Made by a program: the position numbers and the translations under genes
Notes under the pieces: model-generated
Told to the model about the DNA's origin: nothing
Databases searched by the model: none
The model's input: only the letters and a program-made list of their open reading frames with translations
Origin: Cryptomeria japonica
Taxonomy: Eukaryota; Streptophyta; Pinopsida; Cupressales; Cupressaceae
DNA length: 56,000 nt
Assembly (NCBI RefSeq): GCF_030272615.1
Contig: NC_081412.1
Location: 343,043,870 to 343,099,869 of the forward strand
Direction of reading: 5' to 3'
Part shown: one piece after another, positions 21,331-33,700 of the stretch
Layout of the letters: each line of letters begins with the position of its first letter
Numbering within the stretch: the first letter of the stretch is position 1

Positions 21331-21990
21331 AGCATTCTTAGGTTTTTCTAGACTCGGTAGACCTCTTACTCGGTGCTTCTTTCTTATTTTGATCAGATTA
21401 TCAAAATTTACATGACAAAACCTTTTATGCCATAACCAAGTATCATCTATCTTTGCATACAGACATTTTTTTCGAGTTGAGTCAAGGTGAAATGTGTTAC
21501 CTTTTGTTTGTCTCGGTAATAGCTAACTTTCCATGCTTGTCATGAACTTTGACAATTCCTTTCTGAAATTCTATTCGGTATCCTGTATTGTTTAGCTGTG
21601 CTACACTCAACAAATTGTATTTCAAACCTTCAACCCAATAAACATCATTGCATCTTGTATTGTCAAGAAGTGTTATGGATCCTTTACCTCTTACCGGACA
21701 TGGTGCATCATTACCAAATCTTACATAGCCTCCATCATAGTCTTCTAACATAAAAAACTTGTGTTTATCACCTGTCATGTGATGTGAGCATCCACTATCT
21801 ATGATCCAAGAATCATTAGTATTTATGTGAGATATTAAGGCTTTTTCTTCATACCTTTTTTCATCTGATCCATCTTTGATAGCCACATAAACTACTTCCT
21901 CTGAATCAGTTTCATCTAATTTATCATCATTGGATTCCTCATCGGCTATTAAGCATGACTTTCTATCTCTTCTTCTGAAGTCTCAATGTC
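21331..21990 (-). pseudogene. pol: Element C protease and pre-integrase
   Basis: The protease active site SWIIDSGCSHHMTGDKHKFF is at about 21750-21812. The pre-integrase segment DVYWVEGLKYNLLSVAQLNN is near 21610. The His-Cys zinc region near 21330-21440 is degraded. The protease would cut the polyprotein. Confidence 0.88.
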
Positions 21991-22949
21991 CTCTGTAATG
22001 ATTATCTTTCTATCTATAATCTCGGTAATCTCTCTTTTTAGTAGAATCTTTGTCAGGATAGTTAGAAGCCATATGTCCTATCTTATAACAATTGAAACAT
22101 TTCAAAGGTAGTTTTCCTTTATACTTACCTTTGCCTCTCGGTAACCTTCTGGCTAATAGTGCTTCAAACTCTTCTTGCTTTCTTATTTCCTCATACAGTT
22201 TGTGTACTTCCTCCATGTTCTTGCGAAATCTTTCACTTGCTCCACTATGATCTCCTTCAGAGTACTTATACTTTCTTTCATTGTAATTATTAGATTCGTC
22301 AAGATGAAAAGAATTAAATGCAGATTCAACTTTATTTATTGATGACCCATTATTATCAAAGTTACTTAACTCAAATGCATGTAGCTTACCAATAGTAGCA
22401 TCTAAAGAAACTGGCATATTAGGTACAGACCTCAATTCATTGATTGCAAAGACTCGGATTGCATAAGCCGGTATAAGGGTTCTTAACAACTTACATGTTA
22501 TATCCTTTTCTTCAATAGTTCCACTGGCTCCTTTGATTTGATTGACAATCTCCTTTTGTCTTGTATTGTACTGGGTTATGTTCTCACCTTCATTCATCCT
22601 CATATATTCAAGTTGTCCTCTTAGACTATTCACTTTTGCTCTTTGAACATGTTCATCTCCACTAATACACAAATATGAGCTTATCCCACATAGCCTTTGC
22701 ATCATTGCAGCCTTCTAGATCATTAAACTCTGAATCGGTCAATGCAGATGTTATTTCAATCATTGCTTGGATATGTTCTTGCTTTGCTTTTATCTCTTCC
22801 ATTGTCAATGGATAGGTGCTCGGTGTGATGAAATAATTCTCTATATAATATACAACATATTCTCTAATTCCTGATAGGTGCATCTTCATCCTTTTCTGCC
22901 ATGTAGAGAAACTTGACTTGTTCAACTTCGGTGCATCCCTCTTATACAT
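21991..22949 (-). pseudogene. gag: Element C Gag (UBN2-type)
   Basis: Starts at 22949 (MYKRDAPKLNKSSFSTWQKR), about 50 bases after the primer site. The copia Gag core continues with MIEITSALTDSEFNDLEGC, changes frame near 22670, then reads GDEHVQRAKVNSLRGQLEYM. Its knuckle CFNCYKIGHMASNYPD has Tyr in place of the last Cys. The family normally has CX2CX4HX4C, so RNA binding would be impaired in this copy. Confidence 0.9.
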
Positions 22950-23000
22950 CCTTGGATCTTTGCCTCAAGTACCTTTAAACTTTTTCTTCCGGAGTCCAGA

Positions 23001-23012
23001 GCTCTGATACCA
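23001..23012 (-). promoter_or_regulatory. Element C primer binding site (initiator Met tRNA)
   Basis: Minus-strand TGGTATCAGAGC lies two bases from the LTR edge at 23015. Perfect match to the plant iMet site. Confidence 0.92.
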
Positions 23013-23014
23013 AT

Positions 23015-24553
23015 TGATAGTTCTGATACTTAAAGATAAGTACAAATGCCAAGCTAATAAGATGAGAGGAGGGGTGAATCATACAAACTTAATCTTTCAT
23101 AAAAACATCAGATTCAACCTCGGTAACATATACTTTAGCAATATAACCAAAACTGCTAAACATGCAAACTCAAAAGCATATGAACATCATAACACTCATA
23201 ACACTAGATTTAACGTGGAAACCCAAATAGGGAAAAACCACCGTGGGATTTCAGACCCACTAAGAAATATACTCTTCTAGAGTATGCTCAGTTAAAAGCA
23301 AATCCTGTTAAAGATTACAAACACATTGCTAGATGTGACCCGGTTAAGGGATTTCCCTCAGATCTGTTAGGATCTTCACCTTGTTAGAAGTGACCTTGTT
23401 AAAGGATTTCAAACACTCAATCAGAATGTCACCTTGCTAGAGGGTTTTACAAATAAGACTGTTAAGTCCACTCGGTTAAGAGATTTTCTGTCACTTTCAC
23501 AAAATAATAGTAATAAAAATCTATCTGCAACTTCACATCTAAAATGCTAAAGCAGATTCTTATTTTCTCAATACAATATAGACATAGAACTAATCTTGTC
23601 CATCTACTGGGCTGTATACTCTGTTTATTCAAAATAGGTCTTCAAGCTTCTGTGCTCGGTAATCACTATGTAGCATCCCTGTGCATACACTTGCCCACAT
23701 ACATTGTTTATCAATAGTTCCCTATTTATAAACAATTTGCCAACCGCTTAATCTCCTTGATCACATTTCCCATGATCAATCATAGCCATCAGATCTTCAA
23801 ACTTTGACCAGGTTCAATGTATCCTTCAATCTGAAAAATGTTTTACCCTGCCTTGGAACTTGCATACATTTCTTGGAACTTGTGCTAGGGTATTGCGGTT
23901 CAATCTAAGCTGTAAATCTTCCTGCCAATTTTCCTTTGCCATAGATTCTTTAATAAACTTCATTCATGACATACCAATCATTTAATCAGGGCCAGCTCAT
24001 CAGCTTCCTTCATTAAATAACGCTTGTAATAATTTAATGCATTCTGTTACAGCTTGGTTACAACTTGGTGACAGCTCAGTGAATACTAAACTTAACTCGG
24101 TAGACATTCTGCCTTCATTAACCGATAGCGATAACCTTAGGGTTTACCAACTAGGTTCCTTAGGGTTTACCGACTAGGTTCTTTGCTCGGTAACATAGTA
24201 TAGTATTAACCTTACAATCAATAGCATATGTATGATATCAAAATAGTCTAAACATCATGATCTCATCATTGTCTAACTCGGTAATAGTTGCCCATTGAAT
24301 AAATTATTTGTCCCCTTATCCATCATATTCTTTCTGTGTCTTTTACTGACATCTTTATACTCATCAAATCATACTTCTCAAGATATGGCAACATCATACT
24401 AAATTAGAAAATCAATTTCTTGACATCAATGACAAAATAATAATATTAAGACAGTAAACATCCTTAGTCAGTTATATCCATAATCATCAATAACCTTCTC
24501 AATATCCTTATTGAAATGCCAAAAATCTCCCATTGTCTGTTAATATGCCAACA
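23015..24553 (-). repeat. Element C 5' LTR
   Basis: 1,539 bp, pairing with 16875-18403. The minus-strand TATA box TATAAATA is at 23723-23730. It also carries the doubled LTR-start sequence at its outer end (24520-24553). Confidence 0.93.
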
Positions 24554-25676
24554 AGTACATATGTTGTGGGTTTTTAGCCTCAGCTCTGTGTGGCAGTAGG
24601 AAATCAAGCTCCAAGTTCCTATGCATTCTAGCCTGTGTTCCCATACTGATTTCATTTTGTATCAATGACATCAATGCTTTTAACTGAATATCACAAATAT
24701 ATAGCAAGGGATTCCATTCATTGTTAGAAGAGACAACATAATTATGCAAATATAATTCACATATCAAATTCTTAACGGTTGTAGGATATTTTTGGTAAAC
24801 ATTATTAAATTCCTGCAAAGTATCCAAAGAAGGGCTAAGATCCCTAACAATGTGGTTGAGTTTGAAACATAGATACTGTTCCTTCAAATATAAAGCATAA
24901 ACTCTCGGTGGAGCCCTGCACTGCATTAACTCGGGAACCATGTTTTCTATGGTATCTATTTTGGTATGCAATTCAATAATTCGGTTGTCCCTCTTTTCAA
25001 TTTCTTTCTGTTACTTATCAATTATCCCATGTAGCTTAGCATTTTCTATCTCCCACTATCTATAAAATGTGAGTGCAATGGATAAACTAGTGAGAAATGA
25101 AGGGAGTCTATGAGTAGTTACTTGAGGGCTCAAGCTCTTATCAACCGATTCTTCAAACTGCTTTGCTACTTGTGCCAAATTTGACATTCTTTCAGCTCCA
25201 TGCCCTTCCTACGGTTGACCCTCTATCTAACTTTCATGCCCTAATTATAATGTTTCCACATAAATGACTTCACTCACATCTCCTATGGCTTGAGTTCTCT
25301 ATTTAACCCATCGATTCCTTCTTAATTGCATTTCCTGAGTGGCTGCAGGAGGTTCTGCTAAAGTAAAATTTTCCTTTATTTTACACTTTTTAGCTATAGG
25401 AGAAACCTATACTTCTTGAGGCCATTCTACGATATCTTCCTTTGTGTTGCCTTTCTCTTTTTCTTTACCTTTCCTTCTAGAAGATACAGCTCCATTTTGA
25501 GTTTGAGTGGAGGGGTGCTCAATATTTGGCTCAACTACTATTGCTTCCGCACCAGGTAAAGCTTCTTTGGCAATAGGAGGTTCCACAATAGGAGGTTCGG
25601 TTGTTGCAAAAACCCTAGGAGATGAGGATTCTCCCCTATTTTCTTTTTGAAATGAAATTTCTTTTGCAGTAGGAAC
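24554..25676 (-). pseudogene. Element D ORF, N-terminal and middle part
   Basis: One minus-strand frame runs through the whole stretch, broken by stops at 25407 and several near 25015-25290, mostly at likely Gln or Trp codons. The visible N-terminal part is rich in Pro, Glu and Ser with a basic SSRRKGKEKEKGNTK run. A coiled coil follows (EIENAKLHG...QKEIEKRDNRIIELHTKID, with one internal stop). A globular region has MVPELMQCRAPPRVYALYL, FKLNHIVRDLSPSLDTL and LLYICDIQLKALMSLIQNE. It rejoins 16382-16869 in the same frame once C and one TSD are ignored. The start is lost under element E. The coiled coil plus Pro/Glu-rich layout recalls ORF2 of element A, but I see no sequence match. Family unknown. 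Confidence 0.6.
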
Positions 25677-26757
25677 TGTTGGCATTTTTGATGATTATGT
25701 TGTGATTGTCATTGATGGACACACACTTGCATTGAGATCACTTTTGTATGAATAAGTTAAAGCTCAACCAGTATTTGTTCCCAACCGGTATGATGCATTA
25801 TAGTCCTTAGACTATTGGTTTTTTGAAGAAAGTGATTACCGATCTGAAGCGGTATGTTGACCCCAAGCGGTTCAAGGATCTCAATCCATATGAAGGATTA
25901 AAGCAGCATAACACATATTTCCCAGTCTTCATTTTTGTCAAACCAGCAATCGGTATTTTGTATGAACCGGTAATACTCTGTGATGAGTTACCATCCACCA
26001 ATTGATTGATGGTGCCGACACTTTAACGGTGCTTTTTGTGTCATGTTATAGAATATGTCTAGATGCATTGAACCTAGGAAATTGTAATGTAATCCTATTG
26101 GACTGACATGAAATCAGATTCCTTTATAAGGACATCATGTTTAGGGTTTTAGGCTGTTGCTAGGGTTTAAGGTGGTTGATGAGTTAGGGAGAGTGTGAAA
26201 GTGTAGAAGACTAAAGTAATGCTGGAATGCATTAGGAACGAGCTATCAAGGATCTTACCAAGCAATCTGTGCTATTTGCTAGATCACTCACTTGTTGATT
26301 ACTCACATCTTTGACAAGTCTGAAGCCCTTAACCGGGTAGGCCCAAAAGCCTTTTGTAAATCCTCTAACAAGGTGGTTCACATCTATGGATCTAAAATCC
26401 TCTAGCAAGGTAGTCTTTAATTGGACTTATCTCCTAACAGAGATTGAGATTTCTAACAGGATCTGTTCTGGTAAAGAACATTGTATGACCTTAACCGGTC
26501 TGGTTCCTATTCTGCAGATAGTTACTTGTGAGTTCCATCTCACCATGGTTTTTCCCATTTGGGTTTCCACGTCAAAATCTCTTGTATTATGGTGTTTGTG
26601 CTTCTGTGGGTGAATGCATTATTTGCTATTTGGTTTGCATGTGTGCTAACCGGTTTGTCTGCTAAACTGTTTTATAGGTTTACTGTTAGTCTAGCAAAGT
26701 GATTAAGTACAATGATTTTTGGCATACTAATTCACCCCCCCCTCTTAGTTTTCATCA
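25677..26757 (+). repeat. Element E 5' LTR
   Basis: 1,081 bp with TGTTGGCATTTTTGATG start and ...TTTTCATCA end, related to the 1,187-bp LTRs of A. A TATA-like TTTATAAG is at 26123-26130, where A has TTTTTAAG. The conserved 'accatggtttttcccattt' and 'gggtttccacgtcaaaatc' block is at about 26541-26580. Confidence 0.9.
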
Positions 26758-26759
26758 AT

Positions 26760-26772
26760 TGGTATCAGAGCC
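26760..26772 (+). promoter_or_regulatory. Element E primer binding site (initiator Met tRNA)
   Basis: TGGTATCAGAGCC, two bases after the LTR end, is an intact iMet site. Confidence 0.92.
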
Positions 26773-26807
26773 AACCTTTATATAAGTCTAACCACTTGGA
26801 AAGAGAT

Positions 26808-27653
26808 ATGGGGGAATACACATTGAAGGAACTTACTCATTGGCTCACCCAGTCTAAGCAAGCCTATGATGATCTTATGGTCAAATATAAGGCCTCTCAA
26901 GCAAAAAGGAGAGAACATGCTGAAAAACTGATGGAGCTATCTGAAAATAGTTCCTCTGATGAAGCGGACATGGAAGCTTTGATTGAAGAAGTAGAAAAGC
27001 TGAATCAATCCAATTCCAACCTGAGAAAAGAATTGGAAGGACTGACTATTTGAATGTGCCAAGAGCTTGAGAACTGGAGGAAAGATGAAGATCTGGTAAA
27101 AGAAAAAGATCATGAAAAATCCAAGCTGAAGCAAGAGATCAGTGCCCTAACTACTCAACTCCATGTGAGCAAAGTGGAAAAGGAAGACATGCAAGGAGAA
27201 CTAAACATTGCCATCTCTGAGAATGAAAACCTGATGGAAACAAATGCTGCTATTCCAAAGAACTCTCTAAGTCGAAGGAAATACTTGCTAAGTTCAACAA
27301 GAGTACTGTTAAGCTAGAGCAAAAGCTTGAACCTACCAAACCTGTCAAGAATACTGATGGACTTGGTTATTTTGGTCATGAGGAAGGTGAGACATCTAGT
27401 ACAAATGTTGGAGTATCGAAGAAACAACCGGCATCAAAGGATAAAGGTAAGCAAAAGTTTAAACCTGTTTGCTTTAACTGTCTTAAAGAAGGACATACTG
27501 CCAATGTGTGTAGGAGAAAGGCTTACAATAATTTTCCTTATTTTCTAAATGATAAGCCTAGATCCTATAGATTCAATGGTAACTGTTATGCATGCAACAA
27601 GTTTGGGCATAGAGCATCTAAATGCAGGTTTATTATGAACAACACTGGAAGAT
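26808..27653 (+). pseudogene. gag: Element E Gag-like protein, first part
   Basis: Starts MGEYTLKELTHWLTQSK at 26808, matching element A. A coiled coil follows with a stop at 27051 and a frame change near 27250. Knuckles CFNCLKEGHTANVC (about 27472) and CYACNKFGHRASKC (about 27588) are both intact CX2CX4HX4C. Cut by element F after 27653; it continues at 53643. Confidence 0.85.
27649..27653. repeat. TSD of element F, left copy (right copy 53638-53642)
   Basis: AAGAT before the TG at 27654 and AAGAT after the CA at 53637. The joined sequence 'ctggaagatatcctcag' corresponds to 'ctggaaggtatcctcaa' in element A. Confidence 0.93.
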
Positions 27654-30144
27654 TGATAGGGAGTTAATGCAAGAAGGTTCCCCAAGTGGCTTGTATGTTC
27701 ACCAAGTAATAGTTCCTTGCTAGTTTCAAGGTTTTTTTACTTAAATCAGAGTGCAAAAGGTTTATAGACAACCTAGCAACCCTCTTTGATCCAACTCCCT
27801 AAGTCAAACACTTCTTGGTTGCTCAAAGGCTTCAACTCCATAGTTTCTCTAGCTTGGTAATCTAACACCTTACTCACTCAACTTGTATTCATTCCTCTAT
27901 CTTGATCTATTCTCTGACTACACAAGGTCTCCATTTATTGATCTACAAGTTGTGTCAAGTTTTACTCCAATGGGTGTCTTTGGTCTTCTACGTTTTGAGG
28001 TGTAGAAGTCCTTCACAAGTGCTACAACCTAAGTTTTGGAGTCTATCTCACCCAAAGTGTTAAAGGCATACAAAATTAACTTGTTTCAACTAGACTTGAT
28101 GGGTTTTAAGCTTCACAACCTCCCTTTGTGTACTCGATTTGACAAAAATCCAAGTTTTAGGCCTAAAACGGGCTACAAGGAATTAGCCCTCCTTTTGTGG
28201 TTTTATGCTCACCCTGCTCCAACGATGGACTTCCAAACAAAAAGGACTTCATATTTGGATACCCTTTTGATATTTCTTGAATATTTTCTAAGTTTTAGGG
28301 CTCATTAGGCCTTCTCCATGACTGTCCCAAAAATGGGTGCAAAAGGAAGGGTTTGCAAGGGTTTTAATGGCAAAAATTGACTTACAAGTTAGAGACCTTC
28401 AATATGAACCACACAAGCTTGGTTCTACCATGTCACATGCTAATTAGGTCACAATAAATCAATTTACACCTCCAAAGGTCAGAGACCAAGCTTTTACAAA
28501 AAGTTGCTCATAAAGAGTATGCAACATTGACAACTTTTCATTCTTGCCTTCTACAAACACAACTTTTGCATGAGAACCAATTACAATTTAGAGAATGTAA
28601 AGATGACTATCATTAGTGACAAGAAAGGAATCATATCATCCCTACACAAAAGGCATTAGGCAATTACAAAATAATGAAACATTCACTATCAAACTAGTTG
28701 TCACTGCACTTTCCCTTTTCACTATTTTTTTTCACTTTTAGACCTACACTTTTCACTGTCAAAACTCTTTTCAAAGGTCTGATTTGTGTTCTTTAACAAT
28801 TCTCTATCTTTATTTGCTTGTTGACCTTCATACTTGCCATTTTGAAGAGGAAAATTTCATATACAACTTCAACAAAAATGCAAAAATCAGTCATAGTTGA
28901 TTGTGGCAGCCAGCTGGGCATTACAATTTTGCCTCAAGGATCATTAATTGATCTTGGAAACCTCAAACCCATGGAAAAGAACAAAAACCACTCCTTGTTA
29001 TTTTTTTCAAGAAATTAGAAGGAGGTACAAGGCTTAACAAACCCCAACATATGGTGGAGAGTAAGCAAGTGAATGGAAAATCAACTCCAAAATAGCGACT
29101 CACTATTTTTTTATATCATTTTCACAAACTAAAAATGCAATCATCCTCATTATGGCTTAGAAAGCCTCTTTACCCTTACATTCAATCTTAAGGATCAAAA
29201 CAGGTCTGATTATCTGAAGAATGCATTTGCTGTAGAAGAGCAAAGCATCAAACTTCCTCAAAGACCCTAGCCAAATGACACACTTGCCTAGGGCTCCATG
29301 GCCACAAAACTTCTTGCACCTACATTTTGGAAAGAAAAACATGTATATACATATCTTACAAGTTTTCCAACTGGTTCTTGGGAAGCCATGAACAGTTAGG
29401 GCTTCAAGAAGCCAAGTTGGTCAAGCATCCTTGCCAATTTCCTAAACAAGGTAGTGAAACTGTCAAAACTAAATAATTTTGCACAAAACTCAAAACTTAA
29501 TGAAATTAAATGCCACCAAAGGAAAAAGCTTCAAGAAACATAAGGGAACTAGAAAATGCAAAAATAGTATGGCCACGTATAGCAGGTGTACGGACTACTG
29601 CTCACATGGAGTCAAAACATAGGGAAAACAAGGTAAAAAGTAGTGCAAACTTGCAAAATGCTTGATATATTCGAATGATCAACCCCTACAATGGTTCAAA
29701 TAGGAGAATACATACCTCTCCAAGTCAGTTATCCTCCTGTATGGATAGGTACATGTCCAAGAGCACACAAATTTGACATTTTCATGTCTAAAATGACAAC
29801 TATTGATGCCTAGATGATGCAAGGTTGATCTCAAAGACAACAAATCACCTAAAAACACTATTCACTCTTAAAAACCAAACACCAAACATGTCTAAGAACT
29901 TTTCACAACAAAAACACACTGAAAACTCACTTTTGACAACATTTTGCTAGGCAACTCCAAACTAGCAATTTTGAGCAAAAAGATGAAAACAGGAAACCAA
30001 GACCACACAATGAGTTCAAAACTCATCTAAACAACCTATAACAACTTCAAAAACATCTTAGACAACTTTCCAACTTAAAACTAATAAAAATCAAACTTGT
30101 TATCAAACCTGTGGTGAAAAATGAGGCCAGGTGCTCCTGCACCA
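27654..30144 (-). repeat. Element F 3' LTR
   Basis: 2,491 bp, TGATAGGG...CTGCACCA on the + strand. It differs from the split 5' LTR by about 4-5% over the stretches compared. Short + strand ORFs (28036-28308, 28818-29018) recur in the other LTR, but LTR identity explains that. No gene is supported in this 2.5 kb. Confidence 0.92.
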
Positions 30145-30155
30145 TACTCCCCTGG
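30145..30155 (-). promoter_or_regulatory. Element F polypurine tract
   Basis: Minus-strand CAGGGGAGTA lies directly before the TGGTGC start of the 3' LTR. Confidence 0.7.
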
Positions 30156-30166
30156 TGACAAAGAAG

Positions 30167-30880
30167 TCATGTGACTCCTTTGGGCAGAAAAGAGAGAGGA
30201 ATACCAGCCTTGTGGAAGTCACTTTCAGGTATCTAAGTGGCTTTAGAGGCTGGTTGATCTTTCCAATTGATCAAATGTTCAAAGTAGTCATGCTTTCTAG
30301 TCTTCTTGATGATTCTGGGATCAAGTACCTATTCAGGAATGGGAGAAGAAGAAGAGGGGAGAGATAGATCAGAAAGGGAATATGAAATGTCTGAAGCTCT
30401 CTGAGTTTGTTCTGGAGGCTGCCCCTTTAAAGGTACCAAATCTACAACATTAAAGATAGGAGACAAGGAAATATCAGCAGGTAAATCAATCTTATAAGCA
30501 TTTGGACCATACTTAGCCAAAATCCTGCAAGGCCCTATTCTTCTCATCTGTAACTTGGTAGGAACTCCATTTTGCAATCTAGACTTGTTGAGATGCACCA
30601 TCACAAAATCTCCAACTGAAAATTGGACATCCCTCTTTGAAGCATCCACCCTTGCCTTGACTCTTGTTGTGGTGTCCTGCAAAGACTGCTTAACCTGTTC
30701 ATGGATCTCTTTGAGAGATTGTGCCATATCCTTTACTATCCCACTAACATGTTGTAAGTTAGTCACATCATGTAACTCAAAAACACCTTTTGGATGCATA
30801 CCATAAACAATCTGAAATGGACTCTTACCAGTGGATCTGTTTACACTATCATTATAGGCAAATTTTGCCTGTGGGATGAG
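30167..30880 (-). pseudogene. pol: Element F integrase C-terminus and chromodomain
   Basis: Contains AYNDSVNRSTGKSPFQIVYG, then the GPY/F-type region (GPCRILAKYGPNAYKIDLP, SPIFNVVDLVPL; about 30430-30540). After a TAG at 30329-30331 the frame continues with VLDPRIIKKTRKHDYFEHL, NWKDQPASKAT, a TAG where chromodomains have Trp, and IPESDF. This is a chromodomain (about 30200-30328), which in chromoviruses steers integration toward marked chromatin. The true stop is TGA at 30167-30169. Two C-to-T-type stops therefore hide the domain. Confidence 0.87.
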
Positions 30881-31675
30881 CTAATCCTAGCTTTGTCCAT
30901 ACTCCTTGGTGAGACATATGAGTAGATTACCCAATGTTCTATTCACCACTTCTGTTTGGCCATCTGTCTGTGGATGGTAAGTTGAGCCAAAAGACAAGTT
31001 AGTACCCAATTTCTTCCACAAAGTCTTCCAAAAATGACCCAAAAACTTAACATCTCTATCTGACACAATGCTAGATGGCAAACCATGTATTTTGACAACT
31101 TCTTTAAAGAAAAGGAAAGCAATATGACTAGCATCATTAGTAGTTTTGCAAGGTATAAAGTGAGCCATTTTTCTAAATCTATCAACAACCACAAAGATAT
31201 TGTCATACCCTATTTTTGTCTTTGGTAAACCTATAACAAAATCCACGCTGATGCACTCCCATGGCCTAGAAGGAATGGGAAGTGGCTGATATAAACCAGC
31301 ATTAGTGTTATTACCTTTGGCCTTCTGACATGTCATACACTGCTTAACATACCTACTGACATCTCTCTGCATCTTAGGCCAGTAATAGAAGCGTTGAACC
31401 AACTCTAAGGTCTTATTGAGACCAAAATGGCCACTCAAACACCCATTGTGTTTCTCTTGGATAAGGTCTTCTCTCATGGAACCTTTGGGAACACACAGCT
31501 GTCCTCCCCTAAATAACAAACCATTCTACAATGTATAGTCAGCATACTCACTATGGAAATGATTCTCAAAAGCAAGACAAACTTTATAAGCAGCAGCAAA
31601 ATCATCATCATTAGGATACAAATCTTGAAAGCAATCAATACCAATACTCTTAACTTGGATCTCCTGAATAGTCAA
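30881..31675 (-). pseudogene. pol: Element F integrase core
   Basis: The zinc motif [14 protein letters not shown]...CMTCQK is at about 31310-31445. The catalytic core has [12 protein letters not shown] (first Asp, about 31225), [15 protein letters not shown] (second Asp, about 31050) and [16 protein letters not shown] (Glu, about 30935). All three catalytic residues are kept. Stops occur near 31527 and at 30887-30893. Confidence 0.92.
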
Positions 31676-32060
31676 CAATCTCCTACTTAAAGCATCAGCT
31701 ACCTTGTTACATTAGCCTTTCTTGTGCTTAAGAGTAAAAGTATATGCTTGTAGGTATTCTACCCATTTCACATGCCTATGGTTGAGTTTATCCTAAGAAT
31801 TCAAGAAACTGACTGCCTGGTTGTCTGTATACACAACAAACTATTTAGGAAGCAAGTAATGCCTCCACTTCCTGAGTGCCTGCACCAATGCATATAACTC
31901 TAAATCATAAGATGAATACTTTTTCTTTGTATCATTTAGTTTTTCACTAAAGAAAGCAACTGGTCTATTATCCTGACTCAAGACTGCACCTACTGCAAGA
32001 TGACTGGCATCACATTCTATAGTAAAGAGTTTATCAAAACTAGGAAGGATTAACACTGGC
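31676..32060 (-). pseudogene. pol: Element F RNase H
   Basis: FTIECDASHLAVGAVLSQD (about 31990-32030), RPVAFFSEKLNDTKKKYSSY, ELYALVQALRKWRHYLLPK, then a stop, then VVYTDNQAVSFLNS, another stop and KVADALSRR. This is the Ty3/gypsy RNase H, with stops at likely Gln positions. Confidence 0.9.
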
Positions 32061-32990
32061 TGTGTAGCAACTCTAGTTTTGAGTAACTCAAACCCCTTAT
32101 TGGCTGCTTCTGTCCATTGAAACTTGACCTTATGACCACCCTTTATTGTATCTAACATGGGTGCACAAATTTCACTGAACCCTCTAATAAACTTTCTGTA
32201 AAATTGGGCTAGACCATGAAAACTTCTAATTGCAATGGCTGATTGTGGGGTTGGCCAACTTGTTATGGCTGCAACTTTTGATTGATCCATCTTAAGATCT
32301 CCACTGGACACAACAAAACCAAGATAGACTAGCTCTTGTTTCATAAAATTACATTTCTCAAGATTTATGGTTAACTACTCATCAAATAATCTTTGCAAAA
32401 CAATAGCTAAGTGTTTCAAATGCTCCTCTTTAGTCTTACTAAAAATGAGAATGTCATCTAAGTAGACTACCACAAACTTACCAAGAAAATCCTACAATAC
32501 TTCATTCATTAACCTCATAAAGGTACTGGGAGCATTAGAGAGTCCAAAAGGCATAACCAACCATTCATAAAGACCCCCATTTGTTTTGAAAGCAGTTTTC
32601 CACTCATCACCCTCTTTTATTCTTATCTGATGGTAACCACTTTTTAAGTCTATTTTGGAGAAATACCTCACACCCCCTAAACAATCCATAAAATCTTCTA
32701 TCCTGGGAATAGGGAATCTGTACCTTATTGTGATTTTGTTGATGGCTTTGGAGTCTGTGCATAGTCTCCATGTGCCCCCTTTCTTAGGTGCTAACACAGT
32801 GGGTATGGCACAAGGACTTATACTCTTTCTTATTAATCCCTGATCTAACAAATCTTGAATATGCCTAGCTACCTCTTTGTTTTGTTCAGGAGTCATCTTA
32901 TAAGATGCTTTGTTTGGCAAAGAAGCTCCTGGTATAAAGTCAATCTGATGACTAATGGCTCTAGGAGGAGGTAATGTTGCTGGTTGTCCA
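32061..32990 (-). pseudogene. pol: Element F reverse transcriptase
   Basis: [80 protein letters not shown] and the active site [14 protein letters not shown] (about 32440-32475). Stops at 32492 and about 32375. The domain is otherwise complete and catalytic residues are intact. Confidence 0.94.
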
Positions 32991-33700
32991 TCACTGATGA
33001 TGTCCTTAAAGTTATCAAGAATTTGCTGCACTTCTTGTGGGATCTCTACTTGTTTTCCTTTCTTCTCCTCCTTAGGTTTCACTACAAGTGCATAACCAAT
33101 CCCATCTCCCTCTTTCATGGTTTGGATGAACTCTTTTTCATTGACTAATAACACTTTAGGTGCCTGTGGTTTTATGTTCTCTGTCTCTTCACTAAGGGAC
33201 TGAATTTTGTAGACAATACCATTCTTTTGAAAGGAATATGTGTTTTTTTCACCATCATGGTGTGCTCTTCTGTCAAATTGCCAAGGTCTACCCAATAGTA
33301 GATGGCAAGAATCCATAGGAAGGATGTCACATAGTATCCTATCCTTGTATTCACCTATGTTGAAGTCTACCAATGCTTGTTCATTAACTAGGACATGTTG
33401 CCCCTTGTTTAACCAGGTTACCTTGTAGGGTTCACTGTACCTCATTCTAGGTAGGTTCAATTTGCTAACTGCCTCCTCTAAGATAATGTTATCTATGGAA
33501 CCTGAATCTATAACCACCTTACATACCTTGCCCAAGATTTTGCACTTTATCCTGAACAATGCTCTTCTCTGAGACACTTCACACTTGTGAGGTTCTTGCA
33601 TCAACACTCTCCTCATCATTAGAATCTCACCATCTTCGGGTGCTAGGTGCATTGCTGGAGTTCTTGTACTACTTCCTTCCTCCTGAACATAGTTCACTCT
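32991..33700 (-). pseudogene. pol: Element F aspartic protease
   Basis: Protease active site [19 protein letters not shown] (about 33475-33530) and the second conserved stretch [20 protein letters not shown] (about 33245-33305). Fully open here. It lies between the zinc knuckle and reverse transcriptase as expected. Confidence 0.88.

Larger units (their letters stand above)
16875..24553 (-). mobile_element. Element C: Ty1/copia LTR retrotransposon
   Basis: A 7,679-bp element on the minus strand with LTRs 23015-24553 (5') and 16875-18403 (3'), an iMet primer site at 23001-23012 and a gag-pol pseudogene at 18810-22949. The flanks AGTAA (16870-16874) and AGTAC (24554-24558) are a TSD with one mismatch. 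LTRs differ by about 3% over the stretch compared by eye. Coding is broken by frameshifts near 22670 and 21170-21490 and by stops. It inserted into the ORF of element D. Confidence 0.93.

Noticed and set aside
28036-28308. A 90-codon + strand ORF in the F LTR, also at 35200-35472
   Set aside because: It recurs only because the two LTRs are about 95% alike. It is antisense to F and has no recognisable domain.
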